From positions 1,441,001 through 1,505,000 of the forward strand of contig CM070725.1 of the NCBI GenBank assembly GCA_036346275.1: 64,000 nucleotides of DNA. The letters are read 5' to 3'. Made by a program: the position numbers and the translations under genes. Shown here piece by piece: positions 47,050-57,933 of this stretch. Every line of letters starts with the position of its first letter. The stretch's first letter is position 1. A model generated the notes under the pieces. That model was not told where the DNA came from. It searched no databases and saw nothing but the letters and a program-made list of their open reading frames with translations. The DNA comes from Otatea glauca. Its lineage: Eukaryota; Streptophyta; Magnoliopsida; Poales; Poaceae.

Positions 47050-49552
47050 CGATGGCGCCGACCTTGCCTCGAGCCGGACGGACTGGCCGATGCGACCCAC
47101 CGGTCTAGGTACTCCGCAGGAGAACCGAGTGCTAGGGCCACTCGACTCGAGTGCCCGGGAGCCGCCGCAGATCGACCCACGCGGGTTCCACGGTAAGTCG
47201 CGAACGCTTGCACTCTTTACGCATACATACTTACCGTGAATGCAATTTAACTACATGCAGAGTTGCGAGCGCACGCTTACTTCCTCTTTGTAGGATGGTG
47301 GAGTGGTGATCGCCTGCTAGAGGGCAAGGAGGTGCCGCGGTTCGGTACGACCGGTCCTCGCCACACTCGTGGACCTGGAGACCGAGACGACACGCTCCAC
47401 CTTCCGCGAGAGATGGCTCCACGCCGCAGGACGTGTCGCTCTTAGGCCTCCCTTGTGCGGGCTCAGCAGCCAGTGCCGCGACGACGCCTCGCCACGCGGC
47501 ACGCCGAGTTGTCCGCTTTGGCCGAGGTGCTGCGGCACCCCGGCAGCTTTCTACCACTTCCTTAGGGAGGCTGAGCGCCACGGACCGACCGAAGGCGTGG
47601 TACGCTTCAGCCACTGTGAGTACCTCTTTCTTTGAGAATTAAAAAGAAGCGCCAAGTTGTCGATAATGTTTGTTGCGAACGCCGCAGTCGACCTTCTCCA
47701 CCAAGACGCGGAGGAGGCGGACGTGGCTCGCCACTTGGAGGCATACCTCCTGTTGTTGTCGGTCTGGTGATGTTCCCGCCCTCCCACGGGAACACGGTGG
47801 ACCGCCACCGATCGAGTACGCCCAAAGACATCGCCGACACCCCGTGGATGAGGTAACACACTCGTTCCAATCTCGCCTCAACGAGCACGCCTAACTCCCC
47901 TTGTAAACAGTGATGCAAGTCGTCGGGCCTCACCGTTTTGGCGCGACGCATGAGGTCCAGGCGACGCCGTTTTCTAACCGCGAGCACGACGCGACGATGT
48001 CGCCGCGCCCTACCTCCGCTTGTGGTCTTGGAGCGCCCGCCGGCTAGGCTCGTTGTTGACACGACACCGCACTCGAGGAGCTTTACGGAGACGACCTGGA
48101 TCGCCCACCATGGGCCACTATCGGGTCCACGGCTGCACGCCCTCGATCTTTTCCCCACTAACGCACTTGAATAACCTTCGCCATTTCTTATTTCCTCGCA
48201 GCGGAGGTTCGCGCACCTACAGTGAGGAGGTCCTATCAGAGTTCGCTCGGGAGTTCGACCGCCTCCACGACGAGGACGCGGTGGACGCCATACACCGCAG
48301 ACGACGTCACACCGAAAGCACTCACGGGGTCTCCGTGCTTTGCACGCGAGATGAGGCCTTTGGCTCACCCGTAAGGTGCTCGCCTTTGACCTTTGTGTCG
48401 AGGAGTACTCCCGCGACCGAGTGTGCGGCAGCTCGGCCTGCTCCCTCTTTTCCTTTGCCGCCTCGTCACGTTGTCGACGCGGGCGCCATGTGTACTTGCC
48501 CCCGATCCTACTACTCCGCATCTTTGCGAAATTAATGTGTCACAGACGCATCGCTTTTGCATTGCGGATGACCCGGATGGGTGCCGCGGTGGGCTCGGTT
48601 CGGCAGACCGTGATGCAGCCATGGGCCCCGCAGTGGGACGCCGACTCGACGAGAGGGTCACCGAGACCCGGCCAGACGACCATGACATGTACGATCAAGA
48701 TATGGAGTGGTTCGCCAGCCGCGACTCGCCTCAAAGGGTACACACCAAAGACCTGACGCCGCACGGCAGCATCTGTAGCGGACACGCATTCTTCATGATG
48801 TCCCGAGAGGGACAACGCCTCAGAAGTGTCACAATCGAACCTACATGGGCACGCTTTTTCATGTAACTTACGTAATGCCAACCTCGACGTTACATGCACT
48901 CAGCTCTTGGCGAGATTGAGGTGGAGGTCAGGTCCATGTTGACGCCTAGAGGGGCATACAGTGACCACCGCCGAGTCCGAGACAGGCTTGGGGTCGGGTC
49001 CTCGCCACGGTGAGGCGGTTGGCTCGCATGGCCACCGCCGAGGGCGCGAGACGCCGGCGACGCAAAGACACCACGCCACTCGCCCAAAGACTCGCCCCTA
49101 CCCACCCGGTGCCCGTCACGCCCCACGCACCGTGCAGGGGACAGCACGACGAGGCTCCTTCCGCGCCTCGCCCTACCCCGCCGGTTCCTCGCTACGCCCC
49201 ACGCAGCAGCAGTGGGGACAGTGGGCTGGGAGGCTCCTCGCCGTCTCGCCCTACCCCTGCCGGGTTCCTCACGCTCCCACGCAGCACTGGGGGCAGGGGG
49301 CCGCCGGAGGCTCCTCCCCCGCGCCCAGCCAGAGACCCTGGTGGTGGTTTCGACGAGCCTTCGACGACGAGTTCGACCGGAGGAGTACCTTTGACCGACT
49401 ACCTCGACCCTCTCGCTCTCGGGTGCGCATACCACAGACTTGGCCTCGCACACAAGACTACTCTACGCCGCGCGCAGCGGCCTAGAGGGACGTCCGTCCT
49501 CGCCGCCACTCACCTACCCCACGGGCCGATTAGGAAGCGTGGCCGTGATTGA
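47050..49552 (+). pseudogene. Plant-mobile-domain (PMD) gene relic inside MULE
   Basis: Plus-strand pieces resemble the plant mobile domain, also annotated as aminotransferase-like or MAIN-like. A stretch around 47,395-47,460 reads, across frames, as HLPREMAP then QDVSLLGLPCAG, matching the conserved LPCGEM..TLQDV..LLGLP motif. At 47,670-47,850 the frames give ADVARHLEAYLL and VMFPPSHGNTVDRHRSSTPK, another hallmark. The rest to 49,552 is Pro/Ala/Arg-rich. Introns may be present (GTAAGT-like site at 47,193), but frameshifts make the structure unclear. PMD genes are known both as host genes (MAIN, MAIL1) and within plant transposons. Confidence 0.7.
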
Positions 49553-49719
49553 CTTGTTGTACGGATGTATTTTTTAATGGCTTTACGCTCAAAGAAGACA
49601 TTGTATAACTCCGAGTTAGTAACATGACAAATAAGTATCACTATAAATTGTTCAAATCATTTATGCATTGCTTGCCTATGCCACACGACGTGACAACACA
49701 CCAACGTTTCGGCACCTAT

Positions 49720-49810
49720 CGCTCTAGTAGGGCGATCGCCTATGTGAGGCGATCGCTTACATGGGGCAATCGCCAAATATGAGGCGATCGCCATACCCGG
49801 CGATATCGCG
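49720..49810. repeat. Cluster of GGCGATCGCC palindromes
   Basis: GGCGATCGCC or a one-base variant occurs at 49,731-49,740, 49,748-49,757, about 49,765-49,774 (GGCAATCGCC) and 49,783-49,792. A looser GGCGATATCGC follows. The same palindrome occurs in both terminal repeats (43,030 and 51,292) and at 43,130. Confidence 0.9.
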
Positions 49811-49884
49811 CTTTATAACATTCGTTCTCACAAGCGGTCGCAAAGAACAATGGAGAAAGAATAGAGGGTGAGCATCAATCGAAA

Positions 49885-50440
49885 ATGCCGAGGCGCAAGT
49901 GCAAAGGGTAAGGGAAGGCAAAGGAAGAAGCGAGGCATGCTCATGAATTTAGCGTACCAAGATCTCTTCCTACCGTGGAGTCAGAGCGCCATGTGTATGT
50001 GCGGAGATCTTTGCAGCTTGTCCGCTCTTGGGAAATTTCAACTTGGAAGAGGAGGTATTGGAAGTGCCGCAACTACGCCTTCGATCCGCCGGAGAAGAGC
50101 TCAAGGATCGCCGCATGGTAACAATCGTGACGGTTACATAATATTTGTGAATGAAACTTTGCTAATTTACGCTTCATGCAATACCTCCGCCATCGTGTGA
50201 ATTTGAGCAAGGGTTTGATACTTGAGATCAACCCCGAGGACCAACGGCGCTTGACCAAGCCAACCGCAGGATGAGTTCACGCGCGGTTTCAAGAACAGCG
50301 CGATGCCGCACGCGAGGAGGCATGTAGGAAGGAAGCGAGGAGAAGGAGGCAGAGAGAGAGGAAACGAGAGAGGCGCGACGTGTTGCAGCTCACCGGAGGC
50401 ATGGGCGAATGGGAAGTGGCCTCAAGCACTCAATAGACGC
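49885..50440 (+). pseudogene. Probable GRF-type zinc-finger gene relic inside MULE
   Basis: Pieces in three plus frames read in order as a basic start (PRRKCKGKG), CMCGDLCSL near 49,997, TWKRRYWKCRNYAFDPPE near 50,050-50,090 and PPSCEFEQGFDT near 50,186. The pattern CxCG..C followed by RYWxC..YA.DPP is that of GRF-type zinc fingers in small plant transposon-linked proteins. A Glu/Arg-rich tail follows to about 50,380. Frameshifts break it, so the reading is a composite and the call is moderate. Confidence 0.45.
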
Positions 50441-51289
50441 CCTGTGTTAACTTTGGTTTTCCTTGTTCGTGGTACTCCTTTTAGTTTTAAGTCGTAATAA
50501 ACAGCCATGCCCAACCTTCAAGAGTATGCTCACCGTCCGAGGGCTAGTATGTGTCCTATCGCTCCTGTGTCCCAAATGATGTTATTTTTCTCCATCGAGA
50601 TAGGTTATAGCATTTTCGGTCATCATATCTGATTTCATCGAGTTTTACCATCGCTATAAAGATACGCAATTTTCATGTTTTACCGATTGCATGTTCTGGA
50701 CAACAATAAAATAGTGCACCTTAAAGTGACATCTAAATATTTTTACATAATTGTGACCTATGTAAGCCCAAGAATGCAACAAACTGGTTCTGTCAAGTTT
50801 TGAGGTCGTCAGATATTATTCTAACCGCTTGAACAATGATTGTTATAAAGGGTTTAAACTAGCCATCTTTTATTCAAAATGCAATCATATTTAGATATTT
50901 TTGCAAAAATGAAGTGCATAAGGTTGTAGTAACTTATTCTATTTATTTCATGAATTATGGATCAACACACATTATAATTCCTTCACAATCCACGCTTAGA
51001 GCCTAGCATTCGAACTCAAATAAAAAATTCTCAAACAACACATGGATTTTTATTTTACACTCTAATTCTTCATTCCAAAATTTAAATTTAGAAACAAGTT
51101 TCATTTAATTTGGACACTCCTAACAAAAGTTACGGGTTTATATTAAAAAGCATATAGTAATTACAAAACAAAACTAAAAAACTCAATGGGTCCTGCTGTC
51201 ACGTCAGAGGGGCGACGCTCACAGAGGGCGGATGGGGCCCTACAAGCTGCTACCGCTAACGGCGCACGGTGGCAGGCTATCGCTGTAGA
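50441..51289. other. MULE right internal non-coding region
   Basis: AT-rich DNA between the third gene relic and the right terminal repeat. I see no tandem structure like that on the left side. Confidence 0.4.
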
Positions 51290-51393
51290 TGGGCGATCGC
51301 CCATACACTCGGCGACGGGGCATTTTGTCATTTTTTCATTCGGACGCATAGTTTTGAAAAAAAGAATAAAAATAAATATTAAATAAAAAAAAA
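51290..51393 (-). repeat. MULE right terminal inverted repeat
   Basis: The reverse complement matches the left end as described for the element, with GGCGATCGCC at 51,292-51,301 at the inner edge. Confidence 0.85.
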
Positions 51394-52966
51394 CTGACAA
51401 TTCTTAGAGACAGACATGATCGGCCCATTCCACCCATTTCTGTAACCGACATGCATCCGGCTTCTTTATCAAGCTGTGTTCGTCGTCACGGCTGTAATAT
51501 TTCTGTTGATGAATAAAGCTTAAGCGCCTGGTTTGCTCTAAAAAAAACTACGCCGAAGTTCGCCTTGAACAAATTCTAGTAATGTTGACAGGAATTAGCG
51601 AGCATTTGGTTTGCTATAAATTTTTGACAAGATATCTTGGCTTCTTATCAAGCTTTTGGCCAATACAATGTCTGCCAAATTTTGGCGACGATTTGTGGGG
51701 CAAATTTGGCATGAAACCAACGTGCCCTAAATCAGGTGAGCAGGAGAAAAGAAAAATCTTAGACAGGGAGTCTAACACGACAAATATACAAATGATGTAA
51801 ACATAGACTGTCTAGGTTGGGATAACACAGGTAGTACACGAAAAGCAATCAAAATCGAAAATTTTGAAGTAATAATCCACCTATTTGGAGTAATATGTCT
51901 TTACTTAAACGTAGCAACCTAGCAAATTTCGGAGTAATCTACAAATCTAGCAAATCAAGAAACTAACCAATCAGAACCTTTGAAGGGAAAAGGTAGCAAC
52001 TAATCCAGTCCGTTTGATTCTGACAAGTGAAGGGTAAAAGAATTTTGTCAGTTACTCTTGGCGCTTTTCTCCGCCTTCTTGGCTGCTTTGACACGAATCG
52101 GGACAACTTGTAGGATTGAGAAGGCGACTAGAGGAGGGTAAATAGGAGCTAAATAAAATTTCCTTCCTAAAGTTCAAACCATTAGGAAAACAGTTCAAGC
52201 GGATGTACAATCCAAACAGATGGTCGAATAAATAGTACCCCGACCGTGAGGTTGGATGAACCGTGCTTAGATAAATAATAAAAACTGCATTGGTCGGATG
52301 AATAGCACTCGGTGAACAATGCTACGATGAACAATAAAAAAAACTGTATTAGTTGGATGAACAGCGACTCCGAATTGGTCGACAGTACAGGTCGGATAAA
52401 CAGTAGCTCCGAATTTGTCGAATTGATGAACGGTGCTCTGGCATAGCGCCACGGGGGAGAGGGGCGGTTGGCTGGCATGACACCTGGCATCCTGCGTCTC
52501 AGCCTCGCTCGCGCAACGCCGCTCCAGGAGGCGCTTCGCTTTCGCTCTCCTCGCTCGTCGCTACCCTCTCCTGTATTCTGATCCTTTTACTTTTTGTCCA
52601 ATGCATGTTGGTAGAATCGTCTTAATTGAATGGTGTGGTTCCGGTCTAGATTTGTTCCTTGTTCGGCGCTGATTTCGTAGCGTTCCGGTGCTGCTGTGAC
52701 CACGTTGTAATTTGTTACCCGATTTAGATGTAGCTAGCTTTTGCTGCTGTTCGTGGTGCTGTAGACTAGTGGGAGTTTATGGAAATGGCTCATGGTGTCC
52801 TACGGATATTGCTCATCTGCCGCGGTGTATGGCAGGTGAGGCACTCGATACGGTAACAGTGTATCCTGATAAGTTTCTCCTTCTTGATAACTGATAGCAT
52901 GCAAATGGGAAGTGGCTAACTGATACTGCAAGCTTTTAAGTAACTTATGTGTATATATCTTTACAG
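51394..52966. other. Region upstream of SET-gene fragment
   Basis: TGATGAATAAAGCTT near 51,508 resembles a LINE 3' tail, though no LINE coding is visible. TCGGATGAACAGTAGC-type words recur at 52,290-52,440. From 52,500 to 52,960 the DNA could include leader or upstream exons of the SET gene. A GTGAGG donor-like site is at 52,833, but I cannot prove an exon there. Confidence 0.35.
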
Positions 52967-54300
52967 GAACTAGCAGATGTGCCTGAATCTACTGGTGCAC
53001 AAGGGTCACCCTCTTCTGCTGAAATGTCTATGGATAGAACGCCACCCCATTTTTCTCAAATGGCTGCAGATGAAGCAACCGTTCCAGCTGGAATGCCTAC
53101 TGACAGAACACATGGCCCTTCTGGAAAAGGCCCGGACGAAATGTCCCGTCCTGTTGGAATGAAGAATAACTCACCTTGTTTGGCACTTATCTGGCAAAGT
53201 GAGTCACATATTACCATGATTGAACTTATTGATGATCCTTCCGAACATATCAGAGATTTCGTCTCAGATAATCACTGTGGACATTTCGGCGCCTGCCATA
53301 TAGTTGTAAAGACCACCATTCAGGAGGTGAGCAAGAGTAAGATTCTAGAAAATCTAAATGTTAATTCTGATTTTAATGATCAGCAAGGCTGGGAACCTCC
53401 TTCCTCCAGTGATACACCAAGGGGTGAGTTTTTAGTGCTCTTTCTTTCTTTCATCCCCCCTATAGTACTTACTTCTGCATAATCCATCATATACATCTTA
53501 CCTTATGCAGAAAGCAGGTCATATAATCTGAAAAGGAAGTGTCCGATTGATCAGGCACCACCTACCTACCAACGGTGGTGCTTTTCCCACAAGTCCTCTG
53601 AAGAACGTGCCAAGTCAGAAGGTAAAATCTTATTTGATCACGGGCATGGTCACCAGAGTCAAAGATGCTAATTCAAAGAGTCAGCAAGCCTCGAAGCTTG
53701 TTTCCTCCAGTGATGCGCTACACAATGAGAAGGAAAAGCGTCTGCTTCCATGCACACATGGCAGTGCGAGAACTTCCATTAATGGATGGGAGTGGTTTAA
53801 GGCCACTCGAGAATACAAGGAACGGTTGAGAGGATGGACCTCGAATGATATGAAGAAAAGTATGAAGAAAATTCCGCACATTGATGCACGAGCTTCTCGA
53901 GAAAATTTACGAAACCTGTTGGTGGGCGTTAGAGGTTCCAAATATGCACGATATCTGCAGACGAAGGTGACGAAAATTCTTTCATGCACACAAATTTCTC
54001 ACTCTATGTGTTTGAATAATCAATCTCTTTTCTTCTGCACAACTTCATAGGGTAGGACGAAACAATTGCGCTTTGCAAGGAGCAAGATTCATGGGTGGGG
54101 TGCCATGGTTGTTGAGCGTTTTAGTTCAGAAGAGTTCATTGTGGAATATGTTGGAGAAGTGATACGTAAGCCGGTAAGTATGCAATATCCATTCGAAAAT
54201 CCCTTCCCTAATGCGCTAAATTCATGGAATAACTTACATAGTCTATCCCCTACAGCTTTCAGACATACGTGGACGTATTTTAATAGCTAGCTTTACAGGC
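52967..54300 (+). pseudogene. ATXR7: Truncated ATXR7-type SET-domain histone methyltransferase fragment
   Basis: ATXR7 is a SET1-class enzyme that methylates histone H3 lysine 4. Exon-like pieces with AG/GT borders are 52,967-53,423 and from 53,511. A piece ends at 53,965 with SINGWEWFKATREYKERLRG, the hallmark segment before the SET domain. Exon 54,051-54,173 carries RTKQLRFARSKIHGWGAMVV and EEFIVEYVGEVIRKP, the start of the SET domain. A last exon start at 54,256 gives LSDIRGR. After that the match ends. The RFINHSCEPNC-type catalytic and cofactor part and the post-SET cysteines are absent. A frame change occurs between 53,620 and 53,660. It cannot be a working methyltransferase. Confidence 0.78.
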
Positions 54301-54539
54301 ACAGGAGAAGATCTCGGAAAGTATACTAGACATGTCAGGATCTCATGGGAGAGCAAGGTCATGTCATTTTTGATACGTCACTTTGTCATCATGTCAAGAA
54401 TAAAAATATACAAGGGCTGCTCTTCACTTTGCAAGTATCTATATATAACTAAACAACCACACGCAGCATGCCACGTCGCGGACGCCGCTCCTCACGCGAG
54501 CAAATCGAGAAAACGTGCGACTGTCGCTCTCTACAGGAG

Positions 54540-54865
54540 CAAATCGAGAAAACACGCGAAAAGGACCTAAAAAGAATTTTGAGTTTTCCGCAAAAGGGCT
54601 TAAACGTAATGATAGAAAAATGAAAAAAAGACCTAAATGCAATGTATTTTTTTTCAAAAAAAAAGGACCTAGATGTATTTTTCCCCTAAAAGGACTTAAT
54701 CGTAATTTTAATTTTTAGTAAAAGGACCCGAGCGCAATGCTTAAAAACGCATAAAGAATCTAGATGTCATATATTTTCTTTTTTATAAAAAAGACCTAAT
54801 CGTAATTTTTTTCCCCGAAAAGGATCTAATTGTAATTTTTTTTCGAAAAAGGACCCGGATACGAA
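54540..54865. repeat. GGACCTAAACGTAATTT-style repeats
   Basis: Variants of AAAGGACCTAAATGTAATTT recur every 30-50 bases with A or T runs between them. The same style is seen at 26,880-27,210, so both regions probably derive from related transposon subterminal DNA. Confidence 0.55.
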
Positions 54866-55998
54866 TTTTTTTTGCCGGCTCGGCTCGAGCTGGCTCACCC
54901 ACCGGCTCAAATGCACCACATCGCAGGATTTCCTCCATCTTTAGTAAATGGAGGATTAATTATTGATGAAATTCATCGAAGAGCTGAATGTGAAGGCATG
55001 GCAGCTGGTACTAGTCCTACCAATTCTGAGAGATTGTTTTTTTTTTCCTCCCTCACGCATCGATTAAGCGCAGCAAAGGAATTTACTGGTTTCACTCCAA
55101 CGCCGGCGACGAGCGGCGTCACCTCTAGGCGGGCGACGACGAGCGTGATCAGCCGCCCGAGCCAGTTAGGAAGACGATCGAGAGACCTCCAAGTCACATC
55201 ACATGGATCTCCCCTACAATCTGAAGGTCTTATATGAAAAGGTTATCCTCGGTCCAGATAATTTGTGTTTTCAAAATAATAATAATAATAAAAAGATGCT
55301 TCAAGTTTGGTTTCTTAACATTGTCAAACCTGCCATTGAAGTAACAAATTCAGAAGCTTGTTTCTCTTGTGTACTACTACCATTACACGAGCTGACTTTC
55401 AATCCTACTGCACATTGGGAGAAATTCAGAATTAAGCCAGTAACTCCGACAACCACAAGTTTACGATACACTGGCAATAGTTGGCAGCTCAATTGTTGGA
55501 TGCAGATTACCTACGAATATTTCAGTTTGAGTCTACTGACAGCACACAGCTGATCAATACCCCAAGCCAGCAATTGTGGGCAGCTCCATGGATATGACTC
55601 CACTCACCAACACAATCAGAAATTCTTCGAATAACAGCGGGAGTAACCTCTGGTTTCACTCGCATGATTTTGAAACCTGGAGCGCGCACTTGCATACTTG
55701 AGGCGTAACCGCTTCCATGTCCTCGGAACCAGGTTTAACAATACTGTTTTGACCTCGGTTTTTAACGAGCCAGCGGTACCAAAATTTGCAAAAAAACCAA
55801 ATGTTTTCAAAAGTCAAACGAATTTGAAATCTGATTAAACAGCGGAGCGAAATTCGAACGAAAAATTCGAAAACCGCTTGAAAAGCGGCGAATTTTGAGC
55901 GGTAGGTTGAAAAATTAGAAAAAAAAATCTTTTATGAAACTTTTCTCCAAATTTCTTTTTTCAAAAAAAAAAAAATCACACCAGATGTCATTAAGCTA
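54866..55998. other. Unassigned stretch
   Basis: Open frames of 121 and 116 codons (54,872-55,237 and 55,203-55,553, plus) show no family I recognise. They lack splice context and could be remains of a transposon gene. From about 55,740 the DNA is AT-rich with AAATTCGAAC-type words. Confidence 0.3.
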
Positions 55999-56381
55999 TC
56001 TTTTTATATACTAATTGAAGGCCCTTCTACAAGCCTCCACATTAATCAGAAAAGGCTAGAAATTCTCACGTTAATCTCAGAAAGAAAAATTGCTAGAAAA
56101 TCCCACATTATTCTAAAAAAAAGAGAAAATCTTGATCGTCCAATCTTGTTAATCATTTTTATCCACGGCTTAGATCTATTTATCTACTCACGGTAAATGA
56201 GAGTAGTACCATATGAAAGGAAAACTTTGTTTTCCTTATCTACTTGCCATCTTCAAGCACCTAATAAAAGCGCAATGACATGAAAATGGAAATGAAGATG
56301 AGAAGATATTATTGCATGCGTTACACATTAGATCTATTTATAGAAATTGCTAGCCGTGCAGGTGTACGGGTCGATGACTAG
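55999..56381 (+). mobile_element. Short non-autonomous Helitron, 383 bp
   Basis: The 5' end is TCTTTTTATATACTAATT, preceded by A at 55,998. The 3' end has a hairpin CCGTGCA-GG-TGTACGG (56,354-56,369), then GTCGATGACTAG ending at 56,381, followed by T. TC start, CTRR end, subterminal hairpin and insertion between A and T are the defining Helitron marks. It encodes nothing. Confidence 0.85.
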
Positions 56382-56620
56382 TTAATACTAATTTTTGGGA
56401 ACTTTTGGATAATTTTTTCAAATTTTCCAAATTCTTTAAATTTGAATTTGAACTTGAGCTGTAAACCGAATGGTACGCTTTTCCGAACCGGCGCAGTACG
56501 AGCGAAATTCAAGCTATTTTCGACGAAATTTGAAACCCTACTCAGAACTCTCTGTTCTTGTCAGTTCTGGCAAACTCTACTCCACATGGTAGAGCAAAAG
56601 ACCATGTATTCTCATGATCT

Positions 56621-56749
56621 GGAGAACCGAGTATAGCTCGGCTGGCAAGGAGTCCCTCACCCACCCGGGTTCGAATCCTAGGATTCACATAGGTGATCAT
56701 CCCCTCTTTAGTGAAAGTCAGAGCTCCCGGCCAAATTTCAAAAAAAAAA
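56621..56749 (+). mobile_element. tRNA-derived SINE
   Basis: This is a 129-bp insertion with RNA polymerase III promoter boxes: box A TAGCTCGGCTGG at 56,634-56,645 and box B GGTTCGAATCC at 56,669-56,679. It ends in an A-rich tail. The 13-bp sequence ATTCTCATGATCT flanks it on both sides (56,608-56,620 and 56,750-56,762), a target-site duplication. It is not a tRNA gene because no cloverleaf with acceptor stem closes around the boxes. Confidence 0.85.
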
Positions 56750-57183
56750 ATTCTCATGATCTCATGGAGAAATGCCATGGAAGACAACCAAGAGAGATGT
56801 ATGAAGCATATAAAGCAAGGTATATATCATCTGCACAAAAATCGGAAAAGGAATCGTATGTGACACAAGAATTCCTCGTAATACAGGAAGACCACGGACA
56901 CATGGCATCTATGAAAAATCCTATCGAATTCTCATGTACAGGAGGTGAAGCATATGTACATGTTCACGCCATCAAGCCTCCATTTTGATCATCTGATCCT
57001 GAAAATGCTGTAGTAGTTGCAGCTTCCGCCATAATTTTCACCAAGTCCAAAGCCTCTCCTCCATTCACCATCTTCTTGGATTGTATTTACCTTTCTGGAA
57101 AGGAACATATCGCAACTCACTGCATTAAAAAAACCTTCTCGGTTCCCCAACAGCAACACAATTCATGCGGAGATTCCATTTCA

Positions 57184-57933
57184 TCAACCAGAAACACACC
57201 GGAAACCCTTACAGACGGCAAGCCAGGCAGCAAACAATACCAAACAAACGACGGCATCAACAACGATGATGATCTTCACATGGCGCACCCACAATGACTG
57301 AGATGACTGCTGCCCTCGGAGCCTGGATTGGCTTGTGCTCCGCTCCAATGACAAGCCGCCTACCTCCTCTGGTGGCACATCTATACTCACACCCCTATTC
57401 CCATGCTGCTCATCCTCGCCATCCTCTGTGGACACTGCCTTGTCCTTTGCCTTCTTCTTGTCCTTCCTGCTCCCACTCTTCCCCAGCAAAGGCACATTTG
57501 ACGACGTGCAGCTCGAGCTGTCACATGACCCTCCCCTTTCCACACTTTCCTCAAGGACGAACGCTGCGTGGGGCATCTTCTCGAGCGAAGCCACCAGCCT
57601 CTGGACAGCAGGTACCAGCGAGTGGTGAAAGCCATTCCTATTTGTGTTCCTGCAGAACACTTCTCGCACACGCTCCAGGAACTGCAAAGCGCCGATATTC
57701 CCGACGCTCGGATCAATGATAGCGAAGAACGTGTGCCCATCAGCCATCAAATAGCCGTAGCTCCCTGACCCCGCCGTGTGGATGTAATGCCGGTGATAGG
57801 AAGGCGCATTCTCAAGGCAGAGCGCGGCTGTGGCCTCCATCTGTGGGTCACCGTCTTTGCTGTTGTAAGAGTATATGACCCTGTTCCCCTTAGTAATGCA
57901 ACAGTACACCGTGTTGTCGGCCGATGAGCTCAT
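57184..57933 (-). CDS. PHYL: Phytolongin (longin domain, no SNARE motif), 249 aa
   Basis: Phytolongins are plant relatives of VAMP7-type R-SNAREs in which the SNARE coiled coil is replaced by another sequence. They sit in the secretory or endosomal membranes. The longin domain is at about residues 8-125, with VYCCITKGNRVIYSYN, FAIIDPSVGNIGALQFLERV and AAVQRLVASL-like helix. A basic, Ser-rich linker follows (SRKDKKKAKDKA). A C-terminal anchor of about 20 hydrophobic residues (IIIVVDAVVCLVLFAAWLAV) ends KGFRCVSG. I chose the ATG at 57,933 because the longin fold starts there and the length then fits the family. The frame stays open for 65 more codons up to 58,128, discussed as a finding. A single exon is usual for this family. 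Confidence 0.88.
   Translation of the reverse strand: MSSSADNTVYCCITKGNRVIYSYNSKDGDPQMEATAALCLENAPSYHRHYIHTAGSGSYGYLMADGHTFFAIIDPSVGNIGALQFLERVREVFCRNTNRNGFHHSLVPAVQRLVASLEKMPHAAFVLEESVERGGSCDSSSCTSSNVPLLGKSGSRKDKKKAKDKAVSTEDGEDEQHGNRGVSIDVPPEEVGGLSLERSTSQSRLRGQQSSQSLWVRHVKIIIVVDAVVCLVLFAAWLAVCKGFRCVSG

Larger units (their letters stand above)
42937..51393 (+). mobile_element. Large Mutator-like element (MULE), about 8.46 kb
   Basis: A 46-bp block at 42,947-42,992 is identical to the reverse complement of 51,338-51,383. Outside it both ends have a 9-base T run. Similarity extends inward for about 100 bp to GTGTATGGGGCGATCGCC on the left and GTGTATGGGCGATCGCC on the right. The interior holds relics of a MULE transposase, a plant-mobile-domain gene and a probable GRF zinc-finger gene, all on plus. 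The candidate 9-bp flanks (GCTGGAGAA and CTGACAATT) do not match, so a target duplication is not confirmed. All genes have frameshifts, so the copy is probably inactive as sequenced. Confidence 0.85.

Noticed and set aside
47607..48521. 304-codon minus-strand open frame
   Set aside because: It lies antisense to the PMD relic. It is Arg-rich from GC-rich DNA and has no family resemblance.
42928..51402. 9-bp target duplication of the MULE
   Set aside because: Flanks GCTGGAGAA and CTGACAATT do not match in any nearby register I tried.
56630..56700. Possible tRNA gene from box A and box B
   Set aside because: No acceptor stem or anticodon arm closes, and the unit has an A-rich tail and target duplication, so it is a SINE.
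57184..57933. VAMP7-type R-SNARE
   Set aside because: The region between the longin domain and the anchor is Ser/Lys-rich with no heptad SNARE motif, so phytolongin fits better.
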